Of a DNA stretch of 64,000 bases, positions 28,216-37,777 are shown piece by piece (positions within the stretch are counted from its first letter, which is position 1; each line of letters starts with the position of its first letter). The notes under the pieces are model-generated. The model searched no databases. It had not been told where the DNA came from and worked only from the letters and a program-made list of their open reading frames with translations. Source of the stretch: Anaerolineae bacterium (lineage in GTDB: Bacteria; Chloroflexota; Anaerolineae; Promineifilales; Promineifilaceae); assembly GCA_023954475.1 (NCBI GenBank), contig JAMLHW010000012.1, forward strand, positions 62,001-126,000. Direction: 5' to 3'. The position numbers and the translations under genes are program-made.

Positions 28216-29052
28216 ATGGTTTACTTGAAAAACCTGACATATCGTTATCCGAGAGGGGAGAGTGACGTTCTTCACGACATTAATTTAACCATCCAAGAGG
28301 GACAGTTTTTTGCCTTGATCGGGCCAAATGGAGCCGGCAAATCGACTCTGTGCTATGTGCTGACTGGATTTGTACCCCACTTCTATAAAGGTAAGTTATC
28401 TGGAACTGTTACCATAAACGGTCGCGATGTATTCGATACGCCTTTACCCGAACTCGCCGGTGTAACCGGTCTGGTTTTCGCCACCCCTTTCAACCAAATC
28501 TCGGGTGCGCGTTTTACCGTACGGGAGGAAATTGCATTTGGACTCGAAAACTTTGCTTTGCCACGAGAGGAAATCATAGACCGGACAGAGAAGGTCATGA
28601 AATTATTCAACCTCACGGATTTAGCAGAGCGTCCCCCGACTGCCTTGTCAGGAGGGCAGCAACAGCGCTTAGCTCTGGCCTCGATTATTGTCATGCGACC
28701 GCGTCTGCTGGTTTTAGACGAGCCCACTTCACAATTGGATCCGGTGAGCACGCACGAGGTGTTTTCCGCATTGGATTCTCTGATAAACCAGGAGCATCTT
28801 ACTGTTGTGTTGGTATCTCACAAGCTGGAATGGGTAGCCGCTTTTGCCGATCGGGTCGCTATTCTCGACCAGGGCCAAATCGCAGCGGACGGTCCGCCGG
28901 AAGAAATTTTGACTTCGGCCGAATTAACTATCCATGGGCTGACCCCTACTCAGTTCACAGCTGTTTCTCTTATGGCCCAAAGGACAGGTTTGATCGACTC
29001 AAAGAAAGCGCTACCTGTCACGCTGGATCAAGCTGTACAGTTTTTCAAATGA
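28216..29052 (+). CDS. ecfA1: ECF transporter ATPase 1 (canonical motifs)
   Basis: This 278-residue ABC ATPase has Walker A GPNGAGKSTLC, Q-loop NQIS (TPFNQISGARFTV), signature LSGGQQQRLALA, Walker B RLLVLDEPTSQLDP and H-loop VSHKLEW. Residues about 230-278 form the ECF-specific C-terminal extension. It starts 4 bp after ecfT (AGCATGG) and its end overlaps the next ATPase gene by 4 bp (ATGA), so translation is coupled. All residues for ATP hydrolysis are present, in contrast to its partner. Confidence 0.93.
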   Translation: MVYLKNLTYRYPRGESDVLHDINLTIQEGQFFALIGPNGAGKSTLCYVLTGFVPHFYKGKLSGTVTINGRDVFDTPLPELAGVTGLVFATPFNQISGARFTVREEIAFGLENFALPREEIIDRTEKVMKLFNLTDLAERPPTALSGGQQQRLALASIIVMRPRLLVLDEPTSQLDPVSTHEVFSALDSLINQEHLTVVLVSHKLEWVAAFADRVAILDQGQIAADGPPEEILTSAELTIHGLTPTQFTAVSLMAQRTGLIDSKKALPVTLDQAVQFFK

Positions 29053-29852
29053 AAATTCAACTTGAATCAGTCTCTTTTACTTATCCCGGTGGAGTCGAGG
29101 CCTTACGGGATATCGACTTGTTCATTAAGAGTGGGGATGCCGTGGCCTTTATCGGCGAGAATGGCGCCGGAAAGTCAACCTTAGCCAAACAGTTAAATGG
29201 TCTGTTGAAACCCAGCTACGGACGTGTATTCGTTGGTGATTGGCAGACAAGTAATCGATCGGTAGCCCAAATGGCAGGCCGCGTTGGTTTTGTATTTCAA
29301 AATCCTGACGAACAACTTTTCGCCCGCTCTGTACGGGAAGAAGTTGCCTTTGGCCCGCGCAATTTGGGCCGGGAAGAGTACACAATATCCGAAGATGTAG
29401 AAATGGCATTGAAACAGGTTGGTTTAGATAGGGCCATCAACCGTCATCCATATGATCTACCAACTCCTGAACGCAAACTGCTGACTATCGCTGCGATCCT
29501 GGCGATGCGCACTCCGGTCGTCATTCTGGATGAGCCAACCATGGGCCAGGACGCTCAAGGTATCGCGCGTATCGGCCGAATCGTGTCCGATCTCAAAGCA
29601 GAAGGGCGAACAGTAATAACCATAAGCCATGATATTGACTTTTGTGCCGAGCATTTTCCCCGAGTGATTGTCTTGTCCAGCGGTCGGATTGTGGCAGATG
29701 GAGTACCTAGCGAAGTGTATTATCAAGAATCCATGCTGGAAAACGCTGGCGTCATACCGCCTCAGATTGCCCGCTTGTCAATCAACCTTGGACTACCTTC
29801 AGGCGCCCTAACCGATCAAGAATTCATACAAATCTATAAGGAGCATAGATGA
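29049..29852 (+). CDS. ecfA2: ECF transporter ATPase 2 (degenerate signature motif)
   Basis: I start at ATG 29049 (MKIQLESVSFTYPGG), which overlaps the previous stop. The 267-residue protein has Walker A GENGAGKSTLAKQL, Q-loop VFQNPDEQLF, Walker B PVVILDEPTMGQDA and H-loop ISHDIDF. Where the LSGGQ signature is expected it reads YDLPTPERKLLTIAAIL, so this subunit's C-loop is non-canonical. The EcfA1/EcfA2 heterodimer would have one normal and one altered ATP site, as in several asymmetric ABC transporters. The gene's stop overlaps the kinase start (ATGA). Confidence 0.9.
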   Translation: MKIQLESVSFTYPGGVEALRDIDLFIKSGDAVAFIGENGAGKSTLAKQLNGLLKPSYGRVFVGDWQTSNRSVAQMAGRVGFVFQNPDEQLFARSVREEVAFGPRNLGREEYTISEDVEMALKQVGLDRAINRHPYDLPTPERKLLTIAAILAMRTPVVILDEPTMGQDAQGIARIGRIVSDLKAEGRTVITISHDIDFCAEHFPRVIVLSSGRIVADGVPSEVYYQESMLENAGVIPPQIARLSINLGLPSGALTDQEFIQIYKEHR

Positions 29853-30787
29853 TCATTGTCCTTGGCGATCTATTGGCTGACTATAGTCTCCGCGTACCAG
29901 CCCTTGAAACTAAACCGAAGGATTTAGTCACAGTGAGACATCTCGAATTGGGATCTGGCGGAGCTACCAATGTGGCTATTACATTAGCCCGCTTCGGGAT
30001 TGAAACCGCCTGTATGGGCGAGGTAGGCAATGATCTTTTCGGCCGTGTTGTCTGCCAAAGCCTTGCTGAGGAAGGGATTCATACCTCTCATATTGCTGTA
30101 ACCCCTGGTGCAAGAACGCCAGTGGCCAATGTACTTGTGGACGAGCGCGGTGAACCAGCCTACCTGGGTTATCCAGGTAACCTAAAACTCAAAAGCCTTC
30201 TTAAAAATTGGTTTGACCCAATTCGATCAGCTGACGCCTTGTTCAGCGATGGCTGGGTTGAACATGACGACGCACCGTCAATGATCCTCGAAGCCTTTCA
30301 CCTGGCTCGCGAAGCCGGCGTGCCTGTTTTCTTCGATCCAGGTCCAGGGAACCCAAGAATAGATAATACGTGGCACCAGGAAGCGGCATTCCTGGCTACC
30401 ATTGTCGTTGGTACCGAGGAGGAGGTTCGCCGACTCAGTGACAAGGATGATCCTCTGACATCGACCAGGTCTCTTCTTGGTGAAAACACCAGGCTGGTTG
30501 CCGTCAAGCGGGGAGGGGCCGGCTCTATGCTGGTGACGGAGCAGGAATGTGAGATCACGGCCGGCTTTCCAGTAATCTTTCGTGATGCAACAGGGGCCGG
30601 CGACAGCTTCGACGGGGCTATCATCTATGGTTATTTGAAGGGCTTGCCGCTTTCTAATTTGGGTGTTCTGGCCAACGCTACCGGTGCAGCCAAGGTGCAG
30701 AAATTGGGAACCGGTCACAATATGCCAACGGTAGATGAAATAAAGTTGGTTTTGGATCGATTTGGTTACAATGACCTAACAACCTGA
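29849..30787 (+). CDS. PfkB-family sugar/nucleoside kinase
   Basis: The 312-residue protein shows ribokinase-fold motifs: LGSGGATNVAITLARFG near residue 33 (PfkB signature 1) and RDATGAGDSFDGAIIYGYL near 245 (signature 2, with the catalytic Asp in GAGD). Family members phosphorylate a hydroxymethyl group of sugars, nucleosides or vitamins. It overlaps ecfA2 by 4 bp and closes the ECF operon, so its substrate is probably the ECF-imported compound; trapping by phosphorylation is the expected role. The exact substrate is unknown. Confidence 0.88.
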   Translation: MIIVLGDLLADYSLRVPALETKPKDLVTVRHLELGSGGATNVAITLARFGIETACMGEVGNDLFGRVVCQSLAEEGIHTSHIAVTPGARTPVANVLVDERGEPAYLGYPGNLKLKSLLKNWFDPIRSADALFSDGWVEHDDAPSMILEAFHLAREAGVPVFFDPGPGNPRIDNTWHQEAAFLATIVVGTEEEVRRLSDKDDPLTSTRSLLGENTRLVAVKRGGAGSMLVTEQECEITAGFPVIFRDATGAGDSFDGAIIYGYLKGLPLSNLGVLANATGAAKVQKLGTGHNMPTVDEIKLVLDRFGYNDLTT

Positions 30788-30953
30788 GTAAGGTGGTGGT
30801 TTTCCCAATCGTTTCATCTTACATCCATTTGGAGGAGTAGCTAACCCGGCTTGTTTCATCGGACTCATCGAACACAGTCGACAAATCGCCGGTTATCGCG
30901 CACGGTTACAACAGGTTGCTGACCATTGCTGCGAATGAACTCAATGTCTGCAT

Positions 30954-31325
30954 TCAGGTCTGCATTCCCGATGCCAGCTCATCGAGACGGAACTGCACCA
31001 TTCGGCCGATCAACGCATACGGTATCGGTTTGTTGAGCGGGAACTGAACCGAGCCTTTGGCACGCTTATACGCCTGCAACTCGTCCTCAAAATGCGCCAT
31101 TGTGGTCGGGTGTGGGTAAAATCCGATGTGCTTCTCGTGTGCGGCAAACATGATCTGGGTATCCCGCTTGCCACCCTTGACCAAGCTGATGGCTGGAATG
31201 CCGTAGTTGATCTTTTCATCTGCATCCGGTGCGACACTTTTGATCACATCACGTATCTTCTGCAGGATCAACTGAATAGGCTCAGGTTGCACTTCGATGT
31301 ACTGATCAATAGTTTCATATGACAT
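30954..31325 (-). CDS. DUF1801 / YdhG-family iron-chaperone-like protein
   Basis: The 123-residue protein has the family's features: an N-terminal helix pair (YIEVQPEPIQLILQKIRDVI), APDADEKINYGIPAI, an aromatic segment (HIGFYPHPTTM) and a C-terminal KGSVQFPLNKPIPYALI. DUF1801 proteins resemble frataxin-fold iron chaperones, but their biochemical role is poorly settled. It is a stand-alone minus-strand gene. The 166 bp between it and the PfkB gene contain no convincing gene. Confidence 0.85.
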   Translation of the reverse strand: MSYETIDQYIEVQPEPIQLILQKIRDVIKSVAPDADEKINYGIPAISLVKGGKRDTQIMFAAHEKHIGFYPHPTTMAHFEDELQAYKRAKGSVQFPLNKPIPYALIGRMVQFRLDELASGMQT

Positions 31326-31383
31326 GGTTTTCTCGATAGATCGTGCTGTTTAGAATCGTGTGAGTTCGCAACGCCATGGCTAC

Positions 31384-31914
31384 TCAATTGTCTGCCAACT
31401 TCACCAATTTGGCTCTAAATTGTTCAGGGTATGCCTCTTGATAGCCCCAAATATCCAGTTCAGGTGATGACACACCCTGGCTGCTGAGGAACGAAGTGAT
31501 GTCGGTGCGATGCGCAATGCCGTGGTAAATCAGCGACATAAAGATCAATCGTGCCTGATAATCAAACGACCACACCTCGTTTTCTTCATGGACATTTTCG
31601 GTGGGTGCAATGTGCTGAACTGTTTCGAGAAAAACGTCGCCAAGCTGCGCCGCATAGGCGGCCATTTGCGCTACATCAGGATTTTCATTCCACTCGAAAT
31701 CTGGTTTGGGATGCGTGCCGTGAATCCGTTGCAAGAAACCGGCTTCGGCACACAGGATGTGGCCGAATGTCTGGCGTATCGACCCAACCGTACCCTCAAT
31801 GTTGGCGGTTAGCAACGCCTCATCGAGGTTCATGCAGATGGAGAGTGCCTGTTGATTGGCCCACTTGTTGTAACGCGCAAATACGATCAGTGTTGGTTCG
31901 GGTTGTATTTCCAT
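31384..31914 (-). CDS. DinB-family protein
   Basis: I start at ATG 31914 (MEIQPEPTLIVFARYNKWAN); an ATG at 31956 would add a TCGGCCGA-encoded segment atypical of the family. The four-helix DinB/YfiT fold is supported by FARYNKWANQQ at the start, IRQTFGHILCAEAGFLQRIH in the middle (His of the metal site) and LIYHGIAHRTDI near the C-terminus (HG-HR, further metal ligands). Family members are metal-dependent thiol transferases or of unknown function. Confidence 0.83.
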   Translation of the reverse strand: MEIQPEPTLIVFARYNKWANQQALSICMNLDEALLTANIEGTVGSIRQTFGHILCAEAGFLQRIHGTHPKPDFEWNENPDVAQMAAYAAQLGDVFLETVQHIAPTENVHEENEVWSFDYQARLIFMSLIYHGIAHRTDITSFLSSQGVSSPELDIWGYQEAYPEQFRAKLVKLADN

Positions 31915-32041
31915 GTCTGCTATGTAATTTTCGGCCGAAAACCACCTGCTGCACACTACTACGAGACGATCTCGTATTCAGCTTACAGCAAACGATTCAT
32001 CAGCGCAGCGCAAGCTCCATTGCGGTGACGTACACGCCAGA

Positions 32042-32446
32042 TCAAGGTCTGCTCGAGATTTGTTGCACAGTCCACTCGTTGCCGTCCGGGTCGCTGAAGT
32101 AGATGAAGCCAATGAAGTCAAGCTCATCGCCTTCAAAATCAGGTCGATTTTCGCCCATGCGGATGATTTCGCTAACGTCAACTCCGTTCGCTGTGAGCTG
32201 AGCGTGCGCCTTACGGATGTCATTGACAACGAGCTGCAACCCTTTGATCGCCCCGTCTGTCATCGGAATCCCGGTGCCAATGACTATCGAACAACCTGAC
32301 CCCGGTGGCGTCAGTTGAACAATTCTCATCGCTTCGTTTACTCTCGTATCATGATCGACATTAAAGCCGAGCTGCTTCTCATAGAAAGCTCTAGCTCGAT
32401 CGACATCTGATACCGGTACTATGATTACCTCAAGTGTCCAATTCAT
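32042..32446 (-). CDS. VOC-family glyoxalase/bleomycin-resistance-like protein
   Basis: This 134-residue protein has the paired beta-alpha-beta-beta-beta modules of the vicinal-oxygen-chelate superfamily: VIIVPVSDVDRARAFYEKQL near the N-terminus, LQLVVNDIRKAHAQLTANGV in the middle and YFSDPDGNEWTVQQI near the end (the Glu is a usual metal ligand). It may be a lyase, dioxygenase or drug-binding protein; the substrate is unknown. Confidence 0.88.
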   Translation of the reverse strand: MNWTLEVIIVPVSDVDRARAFYEKQLGFNVDHDTRVNEAMRIVQLTPPGSGCSIVIGTGIPMTDGAIKGLQLVVNDIRKAHAQLTANGVDVSEIIRMGENRPDFEGDELDFIGFIYFSDPDGNEWTVQQISSRP

Positions 32447-32570
32447 CGCCTATCTCCAATCAATTGCGCCAGGAATGTACCATTTATTTAGCTCGCCAGC
32501 ACATATTTCAGCAGAACAATAATGAACCCTTGCGCCAATATACGGCCAAACACAATCAGGTCGACTGACT

Positions 32571-33125
32571 TTGCCAGTTGATCGGCATACTGAGCGCGTG
32601 CCGTTTGTATGGTGGCAACACACGCAAATAGCGTCGCTTATTCTACTTTATGTAATGGCGATGCTCATGCAGTGGCACACCCAAACAGTGGGTGGCTGGA
32701 TACGCGCATTGCCATCCGAATGGATTGCACAAAGTCCCAAAACCAATCTGGCATTCGCGTGGATGCACATCTATTTGGCACAGGGCAGGGTGGATTCGGC
32801 CGAAGCCACAGCACAGCAATCACGGCTCATTGCTGCAGGCGAAGCAATTCTCGCTGGGAGCATGTGGAACAGTAGCCGTGGCTTTGTTGCAGGCATCTTC
32901 ATGCAAGGTGGTTTTATGTTCGTCTCTGATGTGATGCTGCGCACGACAATGTTCAGCAAGTGGACGGCGTGGGCCGGAATGCTGTCGAATGGATTCGATC
33001 TGCTGCACGTGTTTGTCACTTTAGTTGCACCAACGCTGGGATTTACCTTGCTGACGATTGGCGGTGTATTCTATGTCTTGTGGTTCCCATTGCTGAGCCA
33101 CGACTTGATTAAAGCCGGACGATAA
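32571..33125 (+). CDS. Integral membrane protein, DUF4386-like
   Basis: Four hydrophobic segments are visible (IASLILLYVMAMLM, FVAGIFMQGGFMFVSDVML, WAGMLSNGFDLLHVFV, LGFTLLTIGGVFYVLWFPLL). The second half resembles DUF4386 proteins (a G-E-A-x-L start, a VML-R-FSKWTAWAGML turn and a WF-LL end). The frame opens with TTG 32571; GTG 32598 or ATG 32655 are alternative starts and none has a clear ribosome-binding site. One TCGGCCGA copy encodes Ser-Ala-Glu in a cytoplasmic-looking loop. The function is unknown. The 232 bp after it are AT-rich and hold no gene I can support. Confidence 0.55.
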   Translation: MPVDRHTERVPFVWWQHTQIASLILLYVMAMLMQWHTQTVGGWIRALPSEWIAQSPKTNLAFAWMHIYLAQGRVDSAEATAQQSRLIAAGEAILAGSMWNSSRGFVAGIFMQGGFMFVSDVMLRTTMFSKWTAWAGMLSNGFDLLHVFVTLVAPTLGFTLLTIGGVFYVLWFPLLSHDLIKAGR

Positions 33126-33358
33126 CTTTGCTGTCAATTGGTTCATTATGAGCTCTTACGTGGCCGAAAAGAGTGGCGCGCTATGGGCACAAAGCGAGAA
33201 TACTGTTTCCCACACCTGAAAAACAAGCTCAGTAGGCGATATTGAGCCATTTTTCTCTTAATAGTAATATTAAGCGATATTAGCTTAATATTAACCTGCT
33301 CGAGAGAAATGGCCGATTTCCGCCCTGCTGAAGCCGATCTTACCCGGCACCACAATGC

Positions 33359-33493
33359 TTACGAGCGTGCATAAGTTCTGGCATATTCGTCTAATAGACG
33401 CCGTATCATACGCTGATAAGGCACGTTGTTTTTCTCAGCCTCTGCCTTGAAAAACTCAACGCTGGCGCGACTCAATGCAATCGTCACTTTCAC
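33359..33493 (-). CDS. CopG/ribbon-helix-helix antitoxin-like fragment
   Basis: From a GTG at 33493 the frame gives 44 residues: KVTIALSRASVEFFKAEAEK, then NNVPYQRMIRRLLDEYA. This is the ribbon-helix-helix core (beta-strand VTIALS, helix VEFFKAEAEK, helix YQRMIRRLLDEY) of CopG-like antitoxins. Upstream, another frame continues plausibly (FTRYQRGKATNTLKTHYG) and joins near 33497, so the gene is probably longer with a frameshift. No toxin gene is seen next to it; it lies directly downstream of the restriction-modification methylase. It may be a remnant of a toxin-antitoxin module. Confidence 0.5.
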   Translation of the reverse strand: MKVTIALSRASVEFFKAEAEKNNVPYQRMIRRLLDEYARTYARS

Positions 33494-33648
33494 CGTAGTG
33501 TGTTTTCAGGGTATTGGTGGCTTTGCCGCGTTGATAGCGGGTGAAGGCGTTGGCTTGTGCTGATTGGGTAGCGCCCCGCCCCAGTGCCGCCAATACGGTT
33601 TGTGAGGTTACTTCAGTTGGATCATTTTCTGCATTCAGTATGGCTATG

Positions 33649-36600
33649 TTAGCTTGCGCTGATCAACTTGAGGACGCGCTCGGCTTCCGCTTTGGCGATG
33701 GCGCTGTCGGTGTGGGCGAGGAAGGCGCGCAGGGTGGCAACGACTTCCGGGGACCCGAAGCGGCGCAGGTGAGCGGCGGCCAGATAGCGGATGGGGGCCT
33801 GGTCGTCGGCGAGGGCGACGCACAGCCGCGCCACGTTGGCAGGCGACGCCAGCTTGCCCCACGCGTTGACCTGCTTCATGCGCTCGCTAAAGCTGCCGCT
33901 GAGTGGTTGGTCGGGAAAGGCTGGTGGCGGGAGTGAAACAGCGGCGGTAACGGGCGGCGTGTTGGTTATTCTAGCTGTTGTTGTAGTCGTGGCATTTGCT
34001 ACAGTAGCTACTGAACGTCGAGCAGAGCGGGGTCGACCTTCTACAATAGCGATTTCGCTTGAATTTAGGCTGTATACCTCATAAATAAATTTGTCAATCT
34101 CCAGCTCTAGCTTGGATGTATCTTGACTGGGTGCACTGGCTTTGAGGTTGATAATCCGTTCGACCAACGAAACAACTCTGTCTTGCGTATCTTGTTTGGG
34201 GATACGAATAGGGATTTTCAGCAAAGGGGCCTTGTCCACTTGAAAGTTGTGGCCTTGCATTTTTCCTCTATGCCTGAGCCAGAATTCAACCAGCCTTGAG
34301 TTAAGCAATCCTACTAGGAACTTCATGCTTGCTCTGTCGGTCTTGATCACCATGTATGCTTGGGAAACGTAACAGTCAAACGCTGTGTAGGTAAATGTCG
34401 GCTGTTTGCACTTCCTCAACGACACGACTTTTGTCCCGACAAAGAAATGCTGCCTTCGACTTCTATGGAGTCCATATGGTCGGTTGTCAGACGTAATTAC
34501 TGACTTGAAGCGATCAAGATGGCGCTTTATATTAGGATATGGTCGGATTGCGCTGGGGTTTTTGAACTGGGAATCAGTGTATATCACCCATTGAGAATTA
34601 CTCGAGTTGCCGTAGTATCTATCCAGTTCAGCTGATGTATAGTATGGGCAAACCAGTTTCTCTTCCAGACGACTCAAGTTCAAAGCCGCTTTTTCGCGAT
34701 CTGATATCACAAATATCCCATCACCGATCTTCACCTGGCCACCAAGAATTTGTGCTGACTTCTTGTTCACGAAATCTTGATGCACATCTATTCCTGTAGC
34801 TATTTCCCCCTGCGTGAATTCGAAATTTGCCATAGTTGTCAGTTTCCGCAGAACCTCTTCAATCTCTCCGTCTGCAAATACAAATACGCCTTTCGATAAT
34901 CGGCGTCTGTCGAACACCGGCATAAGGTACTCACAATACGGATTCGCATTTCCCGCCAGCAATTGAAGAACATCGGTGAAGTCCGAATCCTTTGACGTCA
35001 ACCTTCGATAATCGAATTGGTATTTCTCGGGACTATTGATGCGCTTGGCAATCAGCACCATAGTCTGGATTCCAGCGCTTTCAAATATCTTGTAGTCACC
35101 AAAATCTAGGAACTGCACTAACCTAGCTGACTTGGCTATCTGCCTACGCAGAATCGACGCTCCATGATTAGTAACCCAGTTGTTTGTAGCAATGAAAGTT
35201 AAGACTCCAGTATCCCGTTTAACTATGTCAAGGCACGCACAAGCGAAAAAGTACCAAATGTCCATCTTGCCTTGATAGTAAGGTGAATCTCGAAGGCCGT
35301 TAAATGCTTCACGGTAAGTGTATTCCTTGATGTACGGTGGATTGCCAATCGCAATATCAAAGCCATTATCAATGCCAAACATCCACTCTGGGTCAAAAAA
35401 GTCGGCGTGGGCATTCTGGTCATACGGATCCCAGTTGGCAAGCTGGCGCGTCGTCGTGTTGGGAAAGCCGTCCTTGCGCAACAGGTCGCCAATCTCCTGC
35501 CGCAGTTGAGCGTCCTGCTCGCGGTATTTCAGCTTTGTCCTGGGTGTGCGCGCCACAAAGTGCCGCCGCCGCACCTCTGCCAGCTCGCGTTCCTTTGCGG
35601 TAATGGCGGGGTTGCGCAGGCTCATCTGCGCCGGCTTGTCAAGCCCGAGCAGCGTATTGGCCGCCACAAATTTCGTCTCCAGGTTGGGCAGTGGCAAAAT
35701 GCCGCGATTGTCCGCCGCGTCGTCAATGCGCTGATCGACGACGAGCGAGATAAAGAAGCGCAGCTTGGCGATCTGCACCGCAATCGGTTGAATATCGACC
35801 CCGTAAATGCAATTTTCAATCAGATAGAGCTTGCGCCCATAGTCGAGTTCGTTGCGCGCAAACGCCGCTTCCGTCTCCTCAATTTTCTGCTCCAACTCCT
35901 CCGTCACCTGCCGCCGCAGCTTGCTGTCGGGTATGTTGGCCGTGTCGGCAATCGCTTGGCGAATGGGCGCGATTTGGCGCTCCTTCCAACGCTCGTTGCG
36001 CGGGTCGAGCTTGCCCAGGATAAAGACGAGCTTGTGCAAAATCCCCATCGGGAACGCCCCCGACCCACACGCCGGGTCGAGAATTTTGACGTTGTCGATG
36101 GCGACAACCAGCTTGCTGACTTCAGCCGCGCTGAACTGGTGCGGCTCCTCGTTATAGGCAAACAGGTGGCGCAGCCGCGCTTCGGCATCGGCCGCCCCCG
36201 CCAACTGCGTCTCCAAATACGCCAACAGCGACTCATCGACCATGTAGTTGACGATTTCGCGCGGCGTGTAGAACGATCCCGTCTGCTTGCGGGCAGTCGT
36301 CCCCGTCTCCGGATTGTACGCCGCCAGCAGGTTTTCAAACACCTTGCCCAGCAGCTCCGGGTCCAGGGCGATCTCTTCCTCGATGGGCGTGTTCTCGTTG
36401 ATGGTGAATTTGTAGCGGTTGAGCGTGTGGATCAGGCCGCGCACCTGGTAGCGCTTGCCGCTGGTGCCGTACGTGTCGTTGAGGTCGATGGTGTGCTCGT
36501 CGCCAAAAACAGCGCGTCCGGCACACGCAGCGGATTGTCGTCACGGTCAGAAAAGCCGTCGACGCGCAGCACGCGCGTGCTGTCGTCTTTATCGCGCTTG

Positions 36601-37724
36601 TCGAGACATTCAAACAGGCCACCGTTGAGAAACGGAATAGTCGCCAGCCGTTCAAGCACGGCATCGGCATCGCGGAAGAGCCGCTCGTAGCGGTAGAGGT
36701 TGGTGATGTTGTAATGTTGCCGCCCCTGCCCGCGAAATTTGCGCCGGTCGGGTTTGTCGGCGTTGTTCATCTCCTGATTGAGCGTGGCAAAGAACAGGTT
36801 TTGCAAAATCGCCTTGTAGTAGGTGCTGTCGTCGTCCCACGTCAACCAGCTATCGAGCTTGCTTTTGCGAAACAGGTCGTCGGCAACCAGCCCCTTCTCC
36901 TTGAGAAACCAGACGAAGATGAGGCGCGTAATCAGCCGAATGACACTGGTGGCGTTGCGCGTCTCCACATCGTCACCCGCCCCTTCCGGAAACACCACCT
37001 CCTGCAACGCCCAAAAATACCAGTTGGCGATCTCTTTGAAGAAGCGTTTGTTGAGTTCGGAGCTGTCGAGCGTCTGCTGCCAGGCGCGGTGCAGCTCGAC
37101 AAAGTTGGTGAAGCCGTGGACGCGCTCCAGTTCCGCCAGCGAGAGGTCAAACAAAATCTCGATGTGCGCCCGATGCGGATCCGCCACGACGATGTCTTTG
37201 ATCAGCGTCACCTTCTCCAGCACGTCCTTGCTGCGGTCGCGCTTGTGCAGGCGGCGGTTGATAATCGACAGCGTCAGCGTGTCACTGTGCTGAAAGAGCA
37301 GCAGGACGGGCATGGGAAACAGCTTGTTGATTTCGCGGGTCGCCTGTGCAAGCTGGGTGCGCGTGTAGCGCTCACCCGTCAACCCAACCGCCAGCACCAG
37401 ATACGACTCCATTCTAGCGTTGTCAATCACCTTACCTGTACCATCGAAAAGCGATAGCTGGGCCGCCTGGCGAATGTCGTCACCAGTAAGCTGGAAAAGC
37501 AGGTGGGCTTGCTGCCAGTCGCTGGCCAGCAGCTTGTCGCGGTTGCAGCGTTGCTCTGCGTCAAACTGGTCGAGAAAGCTGGCGGCGCTAAACGGCGCGT
37601 CGATGGTGCGCTCGCTTTCATACCCCAACACCTGCCACAGCCGCAGGGCGCTGTCGCGCAGCGTGCCGTGCTGGAAGTTGCGCAGTGCCTGTTTGATGTC
37701 CTGTTTGATCACTTCTTTACTCAT
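33649..37724 (-). CDS. Eco57I-like N6-adenine DNA methyltransferase with target-recognition domain and HEAT tail (one frameshift)
   Basis: Two minus-strand frames (37724-36432 and 36444-33649) join into one protein of about 1,358 residues. The break is an A5 tract at 36505-36509 (plus strand); one more A gives ALFFGDEHTIDLNDTYGTSG, linking the halves. The N-terminal third is the helical region usual in Eco57I/PglX-like enzymes. The methylase core has motif I ILDPACGSGAFPMGIL and motif IV IAIGNPPYI (NPPY, adenine-N6). A TaqI-like recognition region follows (LLNSRLVEFWLRHRGKMQGH). The last 60 residues are a HEAT-like repeat (AAHLRRFGSPEVVATLRAFL), an unusual addition. The PLD-helicase gene is immediately upstream, so the pair is a restriction-modification system. 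Confidence 0.82.
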
Positions 37725-37735
37725 GAGATACTGCT

Positions 37736-37768
37736 AGAAACCGAGTTTCTCGTAGAAACTCGGTTTCT
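37736..37768. repeat. Intercistronic perfect hairpin in the restriction-modification operon
   Basis: AGAAACCGAGTTTC (37736-37749) and its exact reverse complement GAAACTCGGTTTCT (37755-37768) are separated by 5 bases. The hairpin fills most of the 53-bp gap between the helicase and methylase genes. There is no U-tract beyond it on the transcribed strand. Elements of the AGAAACCGRGTTTCT type are, to my knowledge, common dispersed repeats in some bacterial genomes, so this may be a mobile palindrome or an RNA-stabilising stem. Confidence 0.8.
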
Positions 37769-37777
37769 CTTGGTTGG

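Noticed and set aside
32447-32640. Minus-strand frame ending in QGFIIVLLKYVLAS
   Set aside because: It is hydrophobic and protein-like but only about 40 codons, without a start, and overlaps the start of the plus-strand membrane-protein gene; insufficient to call.
35407-36690. Long plus-strand frame (427 codons) opposite the methylase
   Set aside because: It is antisense to the conserved methylase motifs (NPPY, DPACGSGAF) and has no family-like content.
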